The notes beneath the pieces are model-generated. The model ran no database searches, was not told the origin of the DNA, and was given only the letters and a program-made list of their open reading frames with translations. Source: Serinus canaria (lineage: Eukaryota > Chordata > Aves > Passeriformes > Fringillidae). From it: a stretch of DNA of 64,000 nucleotides. The DNA lies in the NCBI RefSeq assembly GCF_022539315.1, contig NC_066313.1, positions 67,707,934-67,771,933 of the forward strand, written 5' to 3'. How positions within the stretch are numbered: position 1 is the stretch's first letter; every line of letters starts with the position of its first letter. The position numbers were made by a program, and so were the translations under genes. Shown here one piece after another: positions 51,198 to 61,972 of this stretch.

Positions 51198-52054
51198 CTT
51201 AGGGCCTCATGAAGCTCTGCGAAGTTTTTACAATTAATTTAAATATTGAATTCTCTCATTAAAAAAAAAAAAATCATTAATTTATGATTCTGCAAACTGT
51301 GGTTTCCCTTTCATCTATACCTTGGCCTAAAAAAAAAAAAAAAGCCCCACTGACTAAAAATATTGTTATGATTAAGTTTTCTCTGAAAACAGGGCTTTTG
51401 AAGGTGTTAACATACATTGTGGTTGCTTCTGCTTGTAAAATTGTTTTTAGATGTGATGTTTATTTTTGGTGGGTGGTATATCTAATTATTAAAATTCTCA
51501 AGCCTTCTCCTCTTTTAAAGTTCAGGAACAATGGCTTTCTCTGGGAAGTTTACTCCACAGTACCTGCCACTCATTCTATGTCTCCTTTTGAATTTGGCTT
51601 CTGGTGCTGCTGCATTTATTTCCATTCTTTGATGTCTTCCACTACTCAAGTCATCTCTGAATAGCTGTTTCATACATGTGACTCTGCAGTTTGTTCACTA
51701 TAACAATGTAACTCTTCCCATTCATACAAGAACTGTTTTAATCTTCCCCACCATCCTTTCCATACTTGTCTGAGGGATCTGTTTGTTGTGGCTTGAGCCA
51801 CCCTGGTCTCCATGCTGCTAAGCAATGGGGGAAAGCTCGGATACTGGATTGTGATGTTTGTTTGTAGTTTATATTCTGACACTGTTCTGGACCTCTGCAG
51901 CTCCTCCAGAGGGCTGTGAATCAGCATAGGGCAGGAGGGAGACCTCAGCAGCCCAGCTACTGACACTTGCCAGGAGTGTGCCCCCTTCTTCAGGGAGGGC
52001 AGAGCTGCTCTTGCAGACTGATACCACTGGTCAGCCTGCTCCACAGAGCTGCTG

Positions 52055-52101
52055 ACTATGAATAAGTGTACATATACACTTATTCATAGTGTATATGTAC
52101 A
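52055..52101. repeat. Two overlapping palindromes
   Basis: ACTATGAATAAGTGTA (52055-52070) pairs with TACACTTATTCATAGT (52075-52090) across a 4-bp spacer. In the same sequence TGTACATATACACT (52067-52080) pairs with AGTGTATATGTACA (52088-52101) across 7 bp. The two inverted repeats share their middle and so exclude each other as hairpins. This geometry is expected from a replication template switch followed by a second switch. Confidence 0.9.
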
Positions 52102-52153
52102 AGACCCTCTTCTCCTATTATGTGCTCAAGACCCTCTTCTCCTATTATGTGCT
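52100..52153 (+). repeat. Perfect 27-bp tandem duplication
   Basis: A 27-bp unit starting CAAGACCCTCTTCTCC and ending ATTATGTGCT occurs twice back to back (52100-52126 and 52127-52153) with no mismatch. It abuts the overlapping palindromes and is followed by a T8 run. Perfect identity suggests a recent event. Confidence 0.95.
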
Positions 52154-52420
52154 TTTTTTTCCCTCCTGCATATCTTATTTTTATCATCAGGGAAGTAATT
52201 ATAGCTATAATACGTAGAAAATGAGTGAGAGAGGATTACAAAGGTTTCTTTCTCTCTGCTGTTTTCCTTTATTCTTTTCATCTATTTAATCTAATTCCTG
52301 TTGTCCTCCAGGCGTCTCTGAATTTAGAGGTGTAATTAATGATGAAAATCCTTCCAGTTGTTACATGCATGTGGTCATGCATACACACTTCAGTTCTCTT
52401 CAAAGGAAGAACTTTGATAC

Positions 52421-52450
52421 AAATACATATATACATACACACACACACCA
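52421..52450. repeat. AT/CA compound simple repeat
   Basis: ACATATATACATACACACAC-type dinucleotide run, short and imperfect. Confidence 0.8.
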
Positions 52451-53296
52451 CACTCACAATTTGACCAGTTTTTCTACAGAATTTTTTTAAAAGGCTTATC
52501 ATATCTAACAGCAGTTCAAATGCATATAACAGAACATACCACACAACAGTCCCGAGAATGTGACACAAAATAGCTGGATAAAGTGGCAGTCAGAAGAGGA
52601 AATGACTTTTTTCCAAGCAGGAGAAATGTTACAACCAATGTAGCTCAAGGGCGGATTACTCACCTACACTGCTTCCTTCAGGACTGTTTTGAGTTTTGGT
52701 TTCCTAAAAGGGGGTTTCCATATGGAAATTCAGTGAAGAATAAAGAAAAAAACTGTCCAAGAAGTTTATGAAATGACATTATTTGAATGAATAAAATATA
52801 TATACACTATTTCAATTGGACATCAAGTTATATGAAGGCTTATATTTCTCAGATTAAAATAGTAAATTGAACATAGTGCATTCTGCATGTATGTTTAGGA
52901 GCATGACTGCATCAAAATTATTACTAAACACAAGCATCTTCATAGAAGAAAGAATTACTTTGATGAGAGATTGTTACTATTTATATTGTGTACTCATTAC
53001 AGGAATCATATACCCTCAGTTGACATTATTCTGTCAATTTTTCATGTGTTTACCTAATATGCAAAATAAAACTCTATGGGATTCTGCACCTGAATAAAAT
53101 GTTACTTGCCCAGATAAGCTGACACAAATAAAACTTCTTATCCCCCCATCCATTAAAACAAGGCACACAGACCAGCTGAGACAGGTTGATGAGTGTTAAG
53201 CTACGGGGAGCCCTGATTTCCTGGGATGTGTCCGCTGCAAGAAACGTCTCAAGTTATTTTTCAAGCCATAGGATCAACTGCCTGGTGTCTTGGCAG

Positions 53297-53472
53297 GGGG
53301 TTTTGGAGCCGCAGGGATGGCCCTTAGGGGTCTCTCTAGCCTTAGGAGCCTCGTGACCCACTGCATGGGGCAGCCACTGCCGTCCTTTGACCCGGAGACC
53401 CCGACATCTGTGGGCTTGGTAGCCCGTCACAGTGGGCTTTACGAGGCAGATTTATGCTTCAATGGTGTGCTG
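53297..53472 (+). other. Candidate exon in CpG-rich pocket (unconfirmed)
   Basis: The segment from about 53200 to 53472 contains roughly ten CpG dinucleotides and is clearly G+C-rich in a CpG-poor, A+T-rich window. An AG acceptor (GGTGTCTTGGCAG, with a weak pyrimidine tract) lies at its left. The frame is open from just upstream through 59 codons to a consensus donor, GTGCTG then GTGAGT at 53473. The translation includes T-H-C-M-G-Q-P-L-P-S-F-D-P-E-T-P and G-L-V-A-R-H-S-G-L-Y-E-A-D-L. I do not recognise it. It may instead be a 5' untranslated first exon with a small CpG island, a recent insertion, or chance; one minus-strand frame is also open. Confidence 0.25.
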
Positions 53473-56400
53473 GTGAGTAGTTCACATTTCCACTCCTCTA
53501 ACTGGCAGGATTTCTTGCTCATAGTTGGTTAAAAACCGAAACAATAAAAAATTCAAAGCAGTTGACATAAACCAACCAAATCTCTTTACCCAGTGCTGCC
53601 TAATAAATGTCCTGAATATAATATATGAATATACAGACATTTAAAAAAAATTCAACATTAACCTTTGGAAAATGCTGCTACTGCACCTACTACAAGGACC
53701 AGGTGTCAGCTCTTTGCATTTGGAAGGATAATTATTTTGGAAAATGTGATGTGCACAGGAATATACATTTCCTTTTCCTTCAAGGAAGCAAACCCAAACT
53801 TAGTGGCATCATTCTGATCCTCCAATAGGCATATATAGATATTATTTTTTTCTGATTTCAATGTTAATTGCTTTGTTTTGTGACTGTATGAGTACACACA
53901 GTGAAAATTACAGTAGGTAGGGCTTTTGTAACTCCTAGCCCTGAGGCCTCAGATTTTAACAAATATATGAGTGATTCTCATTTGATGCACTGGGAATTAA
54001 TCCCTCAAAATTAATTCCAGGTGTACTGTATGATGATTAGCTTAGAGAAAATATACATATAGAATGGGAAAGCAAAACATACCTAAAAATGTCTACCGAA
54101 CTAAATCAAGCCTTCAACTCATTCCAGCCTAACAGTAGTCTTCAGGGAAATTCCAATAATTTTGGTCTTTATTGCTCAATCATTTATTGTTGTTAAAACA
54201 GAATTTGTAGCTCTTTTATGTATGTGGTTAGCTCATGAAGATTTCAAAAATACAGGTCTGGAACTGTGACTGACTTAAATTGCCATTTTTTGTTTAGATG
54301 TCGGATAATTCTTCTGAACAGGATATCCTAGAGAAGTTGTGAAGACAGCTGGGTATTGCATTTAGGAGTCAAAGTGGAAATACCTTGGAAAGGAGATGAG
54401 GTATTCTTTTGCTCCTCGAATTTGCACCAACAGGACATAGGAACTGCTGAGTCCAGAGGGAAAGAGACAGCAGAAGAAGTTTAGAACAGGACCACTGAGT
54501 AAGGTCAATCTGAAAGAGATCAATTGATATTTTTTTAAAGATGTGGATTTTGCCCTTAGAAGTAGGAGAAAAGATGTCATGTATTTTCTGGAACAGTTAA
54601 AGAAGAGACAGAAATTTCTTCATATTTTCTAAAATAAGAAACAGTTTGCACCTTAATAAAATCTAGCAGCTCTTCACTGCTGGAAATCAGTCAAGCTTGT
54701 GGGTTTGTTGTTTGCTTTGTTGTTTTTGTTTTGTTTTATTTTTTAAATTATTCCCATAACATTATGACACACCAGACACATATGCTGAGAATTTTAATAT
54801 GGAACAATAATCTAAAAAAGTCTTTTCTTACTGAAATCTTCTGTAAATATGAGAAGGGAAAGGGGACAAGCCATGCACTTCTGTGACTTAAAATATGGAG
54901 CTGGAACTGACTCAGTGTGCTATGAAAAGCTGTGGTAGGATTGTTTAACATTTTTTTTTTTTATCTCACAAAATTATATGTTGGAAGTAGGTAACTGTTT
55001 ATCCCAGTTAGTCCTGTGAAATCCAGGCTGGTGTATTCTGAAATCCTGAACAGCTCAAAAAGTATATGTGTAAAACTTTAAGGGGATCATCAGTGCATAC
55101 TCTCCCTTTTAAAACTTGTCTAACACCTGTATCCTCAAAAGCGCAGTTATAATTCTTTATAGAACCATCTATTATTATTCATTATCACTGTTGTTTGCCC
55201 AAGGCTTACTGGTTACTTTAAGGATTTGCTTAGTGTCACTGCTGGCAGTGCCTAAATTCGGAGTATTAATAAACGGTAGAAAATCTACATGCAACTTTGC
55301 ACAATTCTATTCATTATTTTTTTCTGGTCATGAATGAAGCTCATTTTTTCATATGCATAAATATGCAGAAACCTTGCTGAAAAGCACTATTTCAAAATAA
55401 TTTGTTCTGGTGCAAAATCACAGCAGATTAGCATTTTTTTTCAAGGACATTTGCATGGTGATACATTTTACTCTGGAACTGAAGTTTCAACAGTTTTAGT
55501 TTGATCTTGCCTTATTGACACTTCTATTTTAGAGAACACATCCACTAATATGGGAGTTCTTTATTTCTCTTCCCCTCCACCCCGCATTAAAGTCAAAATT
55601 CTGAATGCACTATCAGTGCCAGGATAGTGGAATATAAGTTTCTCCTATGAAGTATTCTAAAGGAATACATCTACAAAATTGTCTGTGGCAGCTGAGTAGG
55701 AAGGGGCCACTCTCTTTCCTGTTATACCCCACTGAACTGGGCACTTAGCTGTAAAAGTGTAGAATAAAAGTGTCTGCTTCCATGGTTGATATGTTGTGAA
55801 GATGGGTTTAGGAACATCAGTTTTATCTCCCTGGCAGATATGAGCCCCTGAATGAATTTTACTCATCTCTTACCTGGCAGAAAAAAATGTGGAAAGCTAA
55901 TGGTAAACTGAAATTTGTTCCTTGACAACTACGTTTAAGTAAAAACCAAGTGAATATTAAGTGCTTTTAAAAGTCTTGCTTTAATGATTTGGGGTTTTAA
56001 CCATTAGATTAATCAGCAGTGTTATAGTGAACACTTAGCATCTCTGGGATCCAATCCTCCATCTTCGTACAAGAGGGTTGAGCCCAAAAATAGTGACTGC
56101 AGAAGTGTTTCATAATGGATAGTAATTATAACATAACTAAAAAAAAAATCAAAGAAGACAAGTTTTTGTGAAGGTATTTTATCTTTCAAACAATTGCTGG
56201 TTTGCAACTAGCTATATTTGCTAAAGCTATTGTATATGTCACATATTTGTTTTGTTTTTTCTAATAAAAATAAAACTGTATCTTTCATGAAGTCCCTGTA
56301 AAAGACAGTAAAACACTGGTACTGAGTATCTGCAGTGCTAATCTTCTATGTTGCAGTCTCAAGAAATTATTTTGTCACTACATACATGAAATAAAATCAG

Positions 56401-57384
56401 GTTCAACTTGCAAATTTTTTCTTTGAAGAAAAGGTTTGTAAGTGATAGTGACTCATCTATTATTTCCTGCTAGTTTCAAAAAGACTTCTTAAAATTTACT
56501 GTACCTGAGGTTTTAAAGTTTCAGTGAATCTACTTGGTCATAACTTGATTAATTCTAGCCTTGTAATACCGTTTGTTCTCATTTTTCTTTCTGGAAGTGT
56601 AATTATTAATTACATTATAGATGAGCATGAGTAGTTATGTCAACATATTTCAGGTTGTAATGAGGAAAATATATAGGGGTATAATAAAGATAATGTGACT
56701 TCAGCTGTACTTTGTGAGCATGTCTCTTGATTTATGCTGTTTTTAAAACCACAGTGATAACATTCTTGGAAGCAAAATAGTGAGGTCTTGTTATGCTGAG
56801 TGTCACTCTGAAGACATATTCCAGTTGGCCAGAGCCTGTGGCTGCAGCTGTCTCTACTTCATTACACCACTTCTAGCACCTGCACCTTTAGGAAATAACT
56901 AAGATTTTCAGCTGACATCTTCTAGGCATTTATTTATGCTGCGACTGAAAGTGATTCAATCTGTATGCTAGGGGGGAGTGTTCTTTCATTAGGAGCACCA
57001 AGTGATGAGAAGAAAATGAAACCTAATAATGAAAACCACTAATCTGTAGCACTCCATACAGGAGAAAAATTGAGGTTAAACTAGTGTTAACCTAACAAGC
57101 AAAGTAAATGCAGTTCTGATATTTACATGACCATTTTATTTTATTATTAGCTTTCTATTTTTAGAGATTGTTAAAAGTCTCCAACGTCATGAGCTATTAT
57201 ATATCACAGTGCTATTTGTATTTAAACACAAGGTAATAAATTAGAGACAGTGGCACTGTCATACTTTAATTAAAGGTCTGCTTTCTTTTATGGTTTGAGT
57301 TCTTGAAAGAAACATACTTTTCTGACCTCTCATAACTATAGCATTAGGAAAGGCACCTCACTCCTTTCAAAAGTATTTTCCCAG
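53473..57384. other. Unique A+T-rich stretch, nothing recognised
   Basis: About 3.9 kb of ordinary A+T-rich sequence with short homopolymers and random open frames of 73 codons or fewer. I see no repeat family, RNA gene or credible exon here. Confidence 0.5.
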
Positions 57385-57439
57385 TGTCGTGGTTTGAGAG
57401 AAAGTCAGGTTTTGGGATACTGTGGTCAAACCAATGACA
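57385..57439. mobile_element. 55-bp TIR element with 4-bp flanking repeat
   Basis: The element starts TGTCGTGGTTTGAG and ends GTCAAACCAATGACA. The two ends are near-perfect inverted repeats (TGTCGTGGTTTGA against TGTCATTGGTTTGA), and the whole has LTR-like TG...CA termini. It is flanked by CCAG on both sides (57381-57384 and 57440-57443), consistent with a 4-bp target-site duplication. TGTCGTGGTTTGA resembles the start of some avian endogenous-retrovirus LTRs as I recall them. A miniature inverted-repeat element or a drastically shortened solo LTR are both possible. Confidence 0.45.
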
Positions 57440-59069
57440 CCAGCTTTAAGAATATGAATAATACCTACTGCTACCTGTATCATGCCTAAAAACAACCAAA
57501 GTGTAAGAGGCATTTGGGAAGGAAGTGCCTGGAGATTAGCATCCTCTACTGAGTTTGTAGATATGGTGAAATGACATCCAACATGGAATTAATCTCTATT
57601 ATACTTAACATTTTATAAATATTGGAGTCATTTTGGCAAGTAATCAAATTCACTTTAGTTGTCCAAACTTTAATAAAATTCATGGTCTTAAAAAAATCAC
57701 ATTAGCAGAATTGCTCTACTTTGGATTACTATAGAGAGGGTAATTTACCCACATGAATTTATTCTTCTCAAGGATGCTGCTAGCTACAGGTGTTTCCTAA
57801 TCAACTATTATCTGGAAAACTATTACAAGGTTATTCTAGTGAGGAACAGGGTGTAACCTCTGATCTATTAGGAAGACATAACTTTGTCACACTATCTTCA
57901 CATGTAGCAGATAGTGTCCATATTTCAGCAAGTTTAATTTTTCTTTCTTAAATTCAGAAATTGTTTCCCACCAAACTTCATCTGCTGGATTTTATGTAAA
58001 AACAAACAGTGTCATAAATGTGACAGATGCTTCACATGTGGACTTAGGAGAAGATGTATGTAAAAGCTTATGATGCAAAAAAAATTAAAAGAAAAATGAC
58101 AAATGACTGTAGCAGAACTCTCTGCCTAAGCGGGGACACAGCAGCTCAAAGTTTGCCTCATTTACAAATTAAGTGATAAGACTGAGCAAGAGCAGTCTTC
58201 TACTCTTAGTGCTGAAGAATGCTGAGATCAGCTTGAAAGAAAATATGAAACCCACCATGAGGACATGCGAGACAGATTCTCACTGAGGTCAGGAGCAGCA
58301 AGGCTGTGCAGTCTCTGATACAGAACAGAGAGTCAGAGGTGCAGAGCAGAACAAACCAAGAAAGCAGGTAACACTTTTTTTCAGCACAAAGCTGAAGTGC
58401 ATTTTGCAAAATATGTTTTGGTGATTAAGCCTGATAACACATGATCTAAAAAATGCTTGAAACTGACATTTTATACTATAAAAAACTGGTCCCACTTTTC
58501 CCAGTTTTGCACAGCAAAGACTTGCAGCATATCTTCCTAAGATATGTGAAGATCTTTTCCTCAAATTTATAGTGAAAGGGATATGACTACAGTCATTGGT
58601 ATGGGTGAGAAGTATTAAACTACTTATAATTGTTACTCTAGTTTTAATAAAATTTCTTTAACAAAACTTGAAGTGAAGTAAATATTTCTGATTAAGTTGA
58701 ATTTATTTCAAACTCATTATCATTATTGTAATAATTTTAAGTATATAATTCATTTTATTTATATAATTTTTTTTTCGTTGCCATCCTTGATCCTGAAGGG
58801 CAAAGTTGTACAAGGGTCCAATTACACTGGTATAATCTTCTAGGCATAAATTATCGACAAAATCTAGTGCCAAGATTGGATCCAGCCACACCCAGGCTCC
58901 TCTCTGAGAAGGAGCTTAGAAAACAAGGGTGTCCTTTCTGTCCTTGTGACTCAATGCTTCTCTAATAATCTTTGTCTGAAGGTACCACTCTGCTCATGAC
59001 TATGACAACTTAGACTACTTTAACATGAATAAACTGAAAATAGTATGGGATATCTTTCTTTGTTAAAAT
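57440..59069. other. Unique A+T-rich stretch, nothing recognised
   Basis: About 1.6 kb with no repeat family, RNA gene or convincing exon. Open frames of 91 codons or fewer on the minus strand near 58.3-58.9 kb have no recognisable content. Confidence 0.5.
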
Positions 59070-59300
59070 AAACCCACTGAACCACTAAAACACCCCAACT
59101 CCTTCAGTGTGCCCTCAAATAGAAGAGATGCTCCAGCTCTCTAATCATCTTTGTGGGACTTCTCTGGACCTGCTTGAGCAGCTCTACATCTTTTTTATGC
59201 TGTGGGTCCCAGAGCTGGTTGGAATATTCCAAATTCAGTTTCACAAGAGCAAAGTAGAGGTGCAAACCTCAGAACTTAGTTAGGAAACCAAGTTTAGATA
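59070..59300 (-). mobile_element. Old CR1 retroposon fragment (internal)
   Basis: Reverse-complement CR1 landmarks: AGAGATGCTCCAGCTCTCTA, ATCATCTTTGTGGGACTTCT, CTGGACCTGCTTGAGCAGCT, a CATCTTTTTTATGCTGTGGG segment, TCCCAGAGCTGGTTGGAATA and TTTCACAAGAGCAAAGTAGA. The terminal 3' repeats are absent and both edges are ragged, as expected for an old internal remnant. Orientation is minus. Confidence 0.87.
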
Positions 59301-59984
59301 TTTTATGTTGTGGCAGAAATCTCTCCCTCTCCAGCCACTATGAGAGTCTTGAAAAAAGATACCAGTCTGTAGAGTTTTTCTTTCTTAGTTATGTTCTCTC
59401 ATCTCCTTTACAGTAGCAGAAAGTAGAACCTCTTTACTTGAGCAAGATGCCCAAAAGTGGAACTGTAGAACCATAGATATTACATCAAAGACTAAAAAAT
59501 TGTAAAAGTTTGAAAGTGGTGAATAATGCAATGTAGATCATGTGTAAATTCTTTAAATAAATTTTTGTCCTTCTCCTAAGCCCTAGTCTAATGAGAGAAA
59601 ATTGAAGCATTTTAGCAAGCTTACTCTGACATTAGTTTTGTACTTATTGTCAGAAAATACAATTTTTTGTAATATTTGCAAGGTAATAACAAGAAGGAAC
59701 AGAAACATCAAATGACCACTGCAGATTATGATTACTTCTGGAAATATGGAAATGCTTTATCAAATATTTGGAGGTTTAGCTGCACAGAAATTAGAGAATA
59801 AGAGAAAGTACAGTCATGCTGCTAAAAAGGATCTCTGTTGCTTATAGAAATCACAAGATGGAAACGATCAACAAAATCAGTTTACTCTAGAGATTATATA
59901 CACAAAATGCAAACATCATAATGAAACACATAAACATTGTATGCATTGTTTAAGTGACATATGAAGTAGTTAAATTCTGTTTGG
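59301..59984. other. Spacer between two CR1 remnants
   Basis: About 680 bp of A+T-rich sequence in which I see no gene or repeat. Confidence 0.5.
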
Positions 59985-60345
59985 CTTTGGTTAGGCCTCA
60001 GATACAATATTATTACAGTTTTGGGCTTCATGCTTCAAGAAGGGTACAAACAAATTGAATTGGGTCCAAAAGAAAATAACAAGAAAGGTTACAGGTCTAG
60101 AAAACGTAACTTCTAAAGAAAAATTGAAGGAATTAGGCTTGTTTAGTCTAGAGCTGAGGAGACTGAAGGCAGCTATGACAGCAGGATATAGAAAGGTAAA
60201 AATAGGAGATAGGAATCAGCAGTTTTCCATAGCCAGCACGAATAACAGCAACATAAAACAGAATTCAGTGAGATTAGGTCTAAACATTGTTTAAAGTTTT
60301 CTAGCAGCAAAGCTATTTGAGCTCTGTAATAGCCTGTGAAATGAT
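59985..60345 (+). mobile_element. Old CR1 retroposon fragment (sense)
   Basis: Sense CR1-like landmarks: TTTTGGGCTTCATGCTTCAA, ATTGGGTCCAAAAGAAAATA, ACAAGAAAGGTTACAGGTCT, AGAAAACGTAACTTCTAAAG, AAAATTGAAGGAATTAGGCT and TTGTTTAGTCTAGAGCTGAG. The right half becomes vague (AATAGCCTGTGAAATGATAG) and the CR1 3' end is missing. Strong A+T drift suggests an old copy. The 79-codon plus-strand frame in it reflects the repeat, not a gene. Confidence 0.8.
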
Positions 60346-60559
60346 AGTCTTAATCAATGCCTCCTTTTGTGGAAGAAAGTCATAAAAACACTTTGTGGAA
60401 TAATTTAGGTGCACTGTATCTTTGAGTCCAGAGATGAATTGCATAACTCCTTGTGATCCTCTCCAGGGCCATTGTTTATGATTTTATGATCACTTATTTT
60501 GCATTCTTTTTATGAGATGTGATGTGGAATATATTTTAAACAAAACATGTAGGATTGTG

Positions 60560-61560
60560 TTCAAAAAGCTCATCTCCATCCCCAGAAAGGAGCAGGGACA
60601 AACAATGGCAGCTGGAGAAGCCAAGGCCAATCCAGGGGGCCAGCAGACCATAGAGGTTCATCTCCACAAATCTAGAGGAGTCCAAAGGCCTGAAGTCATG
60701 CAGAAGCACAAACTAAAGCCTCAAGGAAGTGACACAATGTCTGGGTGCCTCCCAGAGCTGTCCCATGAGAGCTTCAGCTGCTGTGACCTGGTAGGAAACT
60801 GCTCAGGATGGGTCAATGTCAGAACATCTGGGCTGAAGAGATTGCTGCCTGGGGGATGGGACATATTATGGCATGCAGGGAAAAGTATTTTGTGTCACAT
60901 AGGACTTTCTATGGGATATTTAAGGGATGAATCAAAGATGGGAAAGTGGATGCTGTGAGTTGATTTAGGGAGGAATAAATGTGGGGAAATTGAAGGGTAA
61001 GGAGCCAAGAGATGCCAGTCTTGCACAAATTTACTGGTAGGTATATTTGTCTGGTCATTCCCTGTGCCTGATCAGTGCAGTCTGTCCCACCTTGTTATTA
61101 AATCTCTTTTTAGTTCCTTTCCTGGGTGAGGCCTCTGTATTTGACGTGTGAGCATGTGTGTATGAGGAGAAATTAGTCACACCATGGGCTGGAGGAACCA
61201 CGTGCATGGATTCAGGGACTGGAGACACTGAACTTAATGAAACCAAGTGACAATGAGAGAGGTGGTACCATGAATGACAGGGGAGCCTTGTCCCTGAGCT
61301 GCCAGGAACTGGAATAAATCTGAGAGTCTGAGTGCATAGGGAAGATCAAGATGGACAAGCTAAAGAACAGGTGAAGCGGCTTGGAAGCTGGGACGTGATT
61401 GTCTCCAAGGTCAAGAGCATGGAAAGAGCTGGCTGTTCATGGATGTGTGAGTCCCAGTTAGCTCAGTGTGTATGTGCAAATATGTACACCATGGTCTGTA
61501 ACATCAGCTGGTGTGAGGCTCTGGACTCATAGGAGGCAGGAATCCAGGCTCAGCTCCTGG
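60560..61560. other. Unassigned G+C-richer block, possible lineage repeat
   Basis: About 1 kb with clearly higher G+C than its flanks, rich in GGAG, CAGCAG and GTGTGAG motifs. It has AATAAA hexamers at 60974-60979 and 61313-61318, and a 148-codon plus-strand frame (60512-60958) running into it from the A+T-rich side. The translation shows no domain I know. The right side runs into an AT microsatellite. I suspect an undefined repeat, an LTR-like remnant or an old retrocopy, but found neither terminal repeats nor a target-site duplication, and no primer-binding or polypurine signature. Confidence 0.35.
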
Positions 61561-61595
61561 GCACACTGAGTAAGCACAGGGATCCACCTTGACAA

Positions 61596-61613
61596 ATATA
61601 TATATAATATATA

Positions 61614-61660
<47 letters not shown>
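61596..61660. repeat. Long (AT)n microsatellite
   Basis: ATATATATATAATATATAAT then more than 20 AT or TA dinucleotides, ending ATACACATG. It is self-complementary and likely unstable. It also generates an artefactual Tyr/Ile-rich open frame on the minus strand. Confidence 0.95.
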
Positions 61661-61665
<5 letters not shown>

Positions 61666-61928
61666 GTGGTGAGTATGTGTGGATGTCTTTGTGAGAATGT
61701 GCTTAGAAAGAACCTTGCTGTGGGTTGGAGTTGGGGCCATGGACTTGCAGCATCCTCACCTTCATCAAGCTACTGCATTTCGCCCCAGGCACCAGCAATC
61801 TTATTTCAGTTTACAGAGCTTTTTTCTTGTCTGCTGTATTGGTTAAAAAAAAATAGATTTTCACTGTTAAGGTTTCTTAATATTTGAGTTATCTCCAGTG
61901 CATCTTCCCTGCCTGGTTGTTCCTAGCA

Positions 61929-61929
<1 letters not shown>
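61661..61929. other. Spacer between AT repeat and poly(A)
   Basis: About 270 bp starting with a GTGAGTATGTGTGGATGTC segment of the same G+C-richer character as the block to its left. Nothing is recognised. Confidence 0.4.

Positions 61930-61968
<39 letters not shown>
61930..61968 (+). repeat. Poly(A) tract, 39 bp
   Basis: Thirty-nine consecutive A between CCTAGCAC and GTTTTTGTC. It is the longest homopolymer in the window. It could be the tail of a retroposed transcript, but CR1 does not use poly(A) tails and no AATAAA lies just upstream, so simple expansion or an assembly length artefact is equally possible. Confidence 0.9.

Positions 61969-61972
<4 letters not shown>

Larger units (their letters stand above)
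46575..53199. other. Unique stretch, no dispersed repeat recognised
   Basis: About 6.6 kb. Notable items are a 12-bp perfect inverted repeat (48051-48076), a longer-loop inverted repeat (49874-49928), an A/C-rich tract (51145-51197), an unassigned G+C-richer block with a 124-codon minus-strand frame (51670-52044), and the palindrome and tandem-duplication cluster (52055-52153). No gene is supported. Confidence 0.5.

Noticed and set aside
60055..60294. 79-codon plus-strand frame
   Set aside because: It coincides with an old sense CR1 remnant, and its K/R-rich translation follows the A-rich repeat.
61504..61740. 78-codon minus-strand frame with an I-Y-I-Y run
   Set aside because: The run is the translation of the (AT)n microsatellite.
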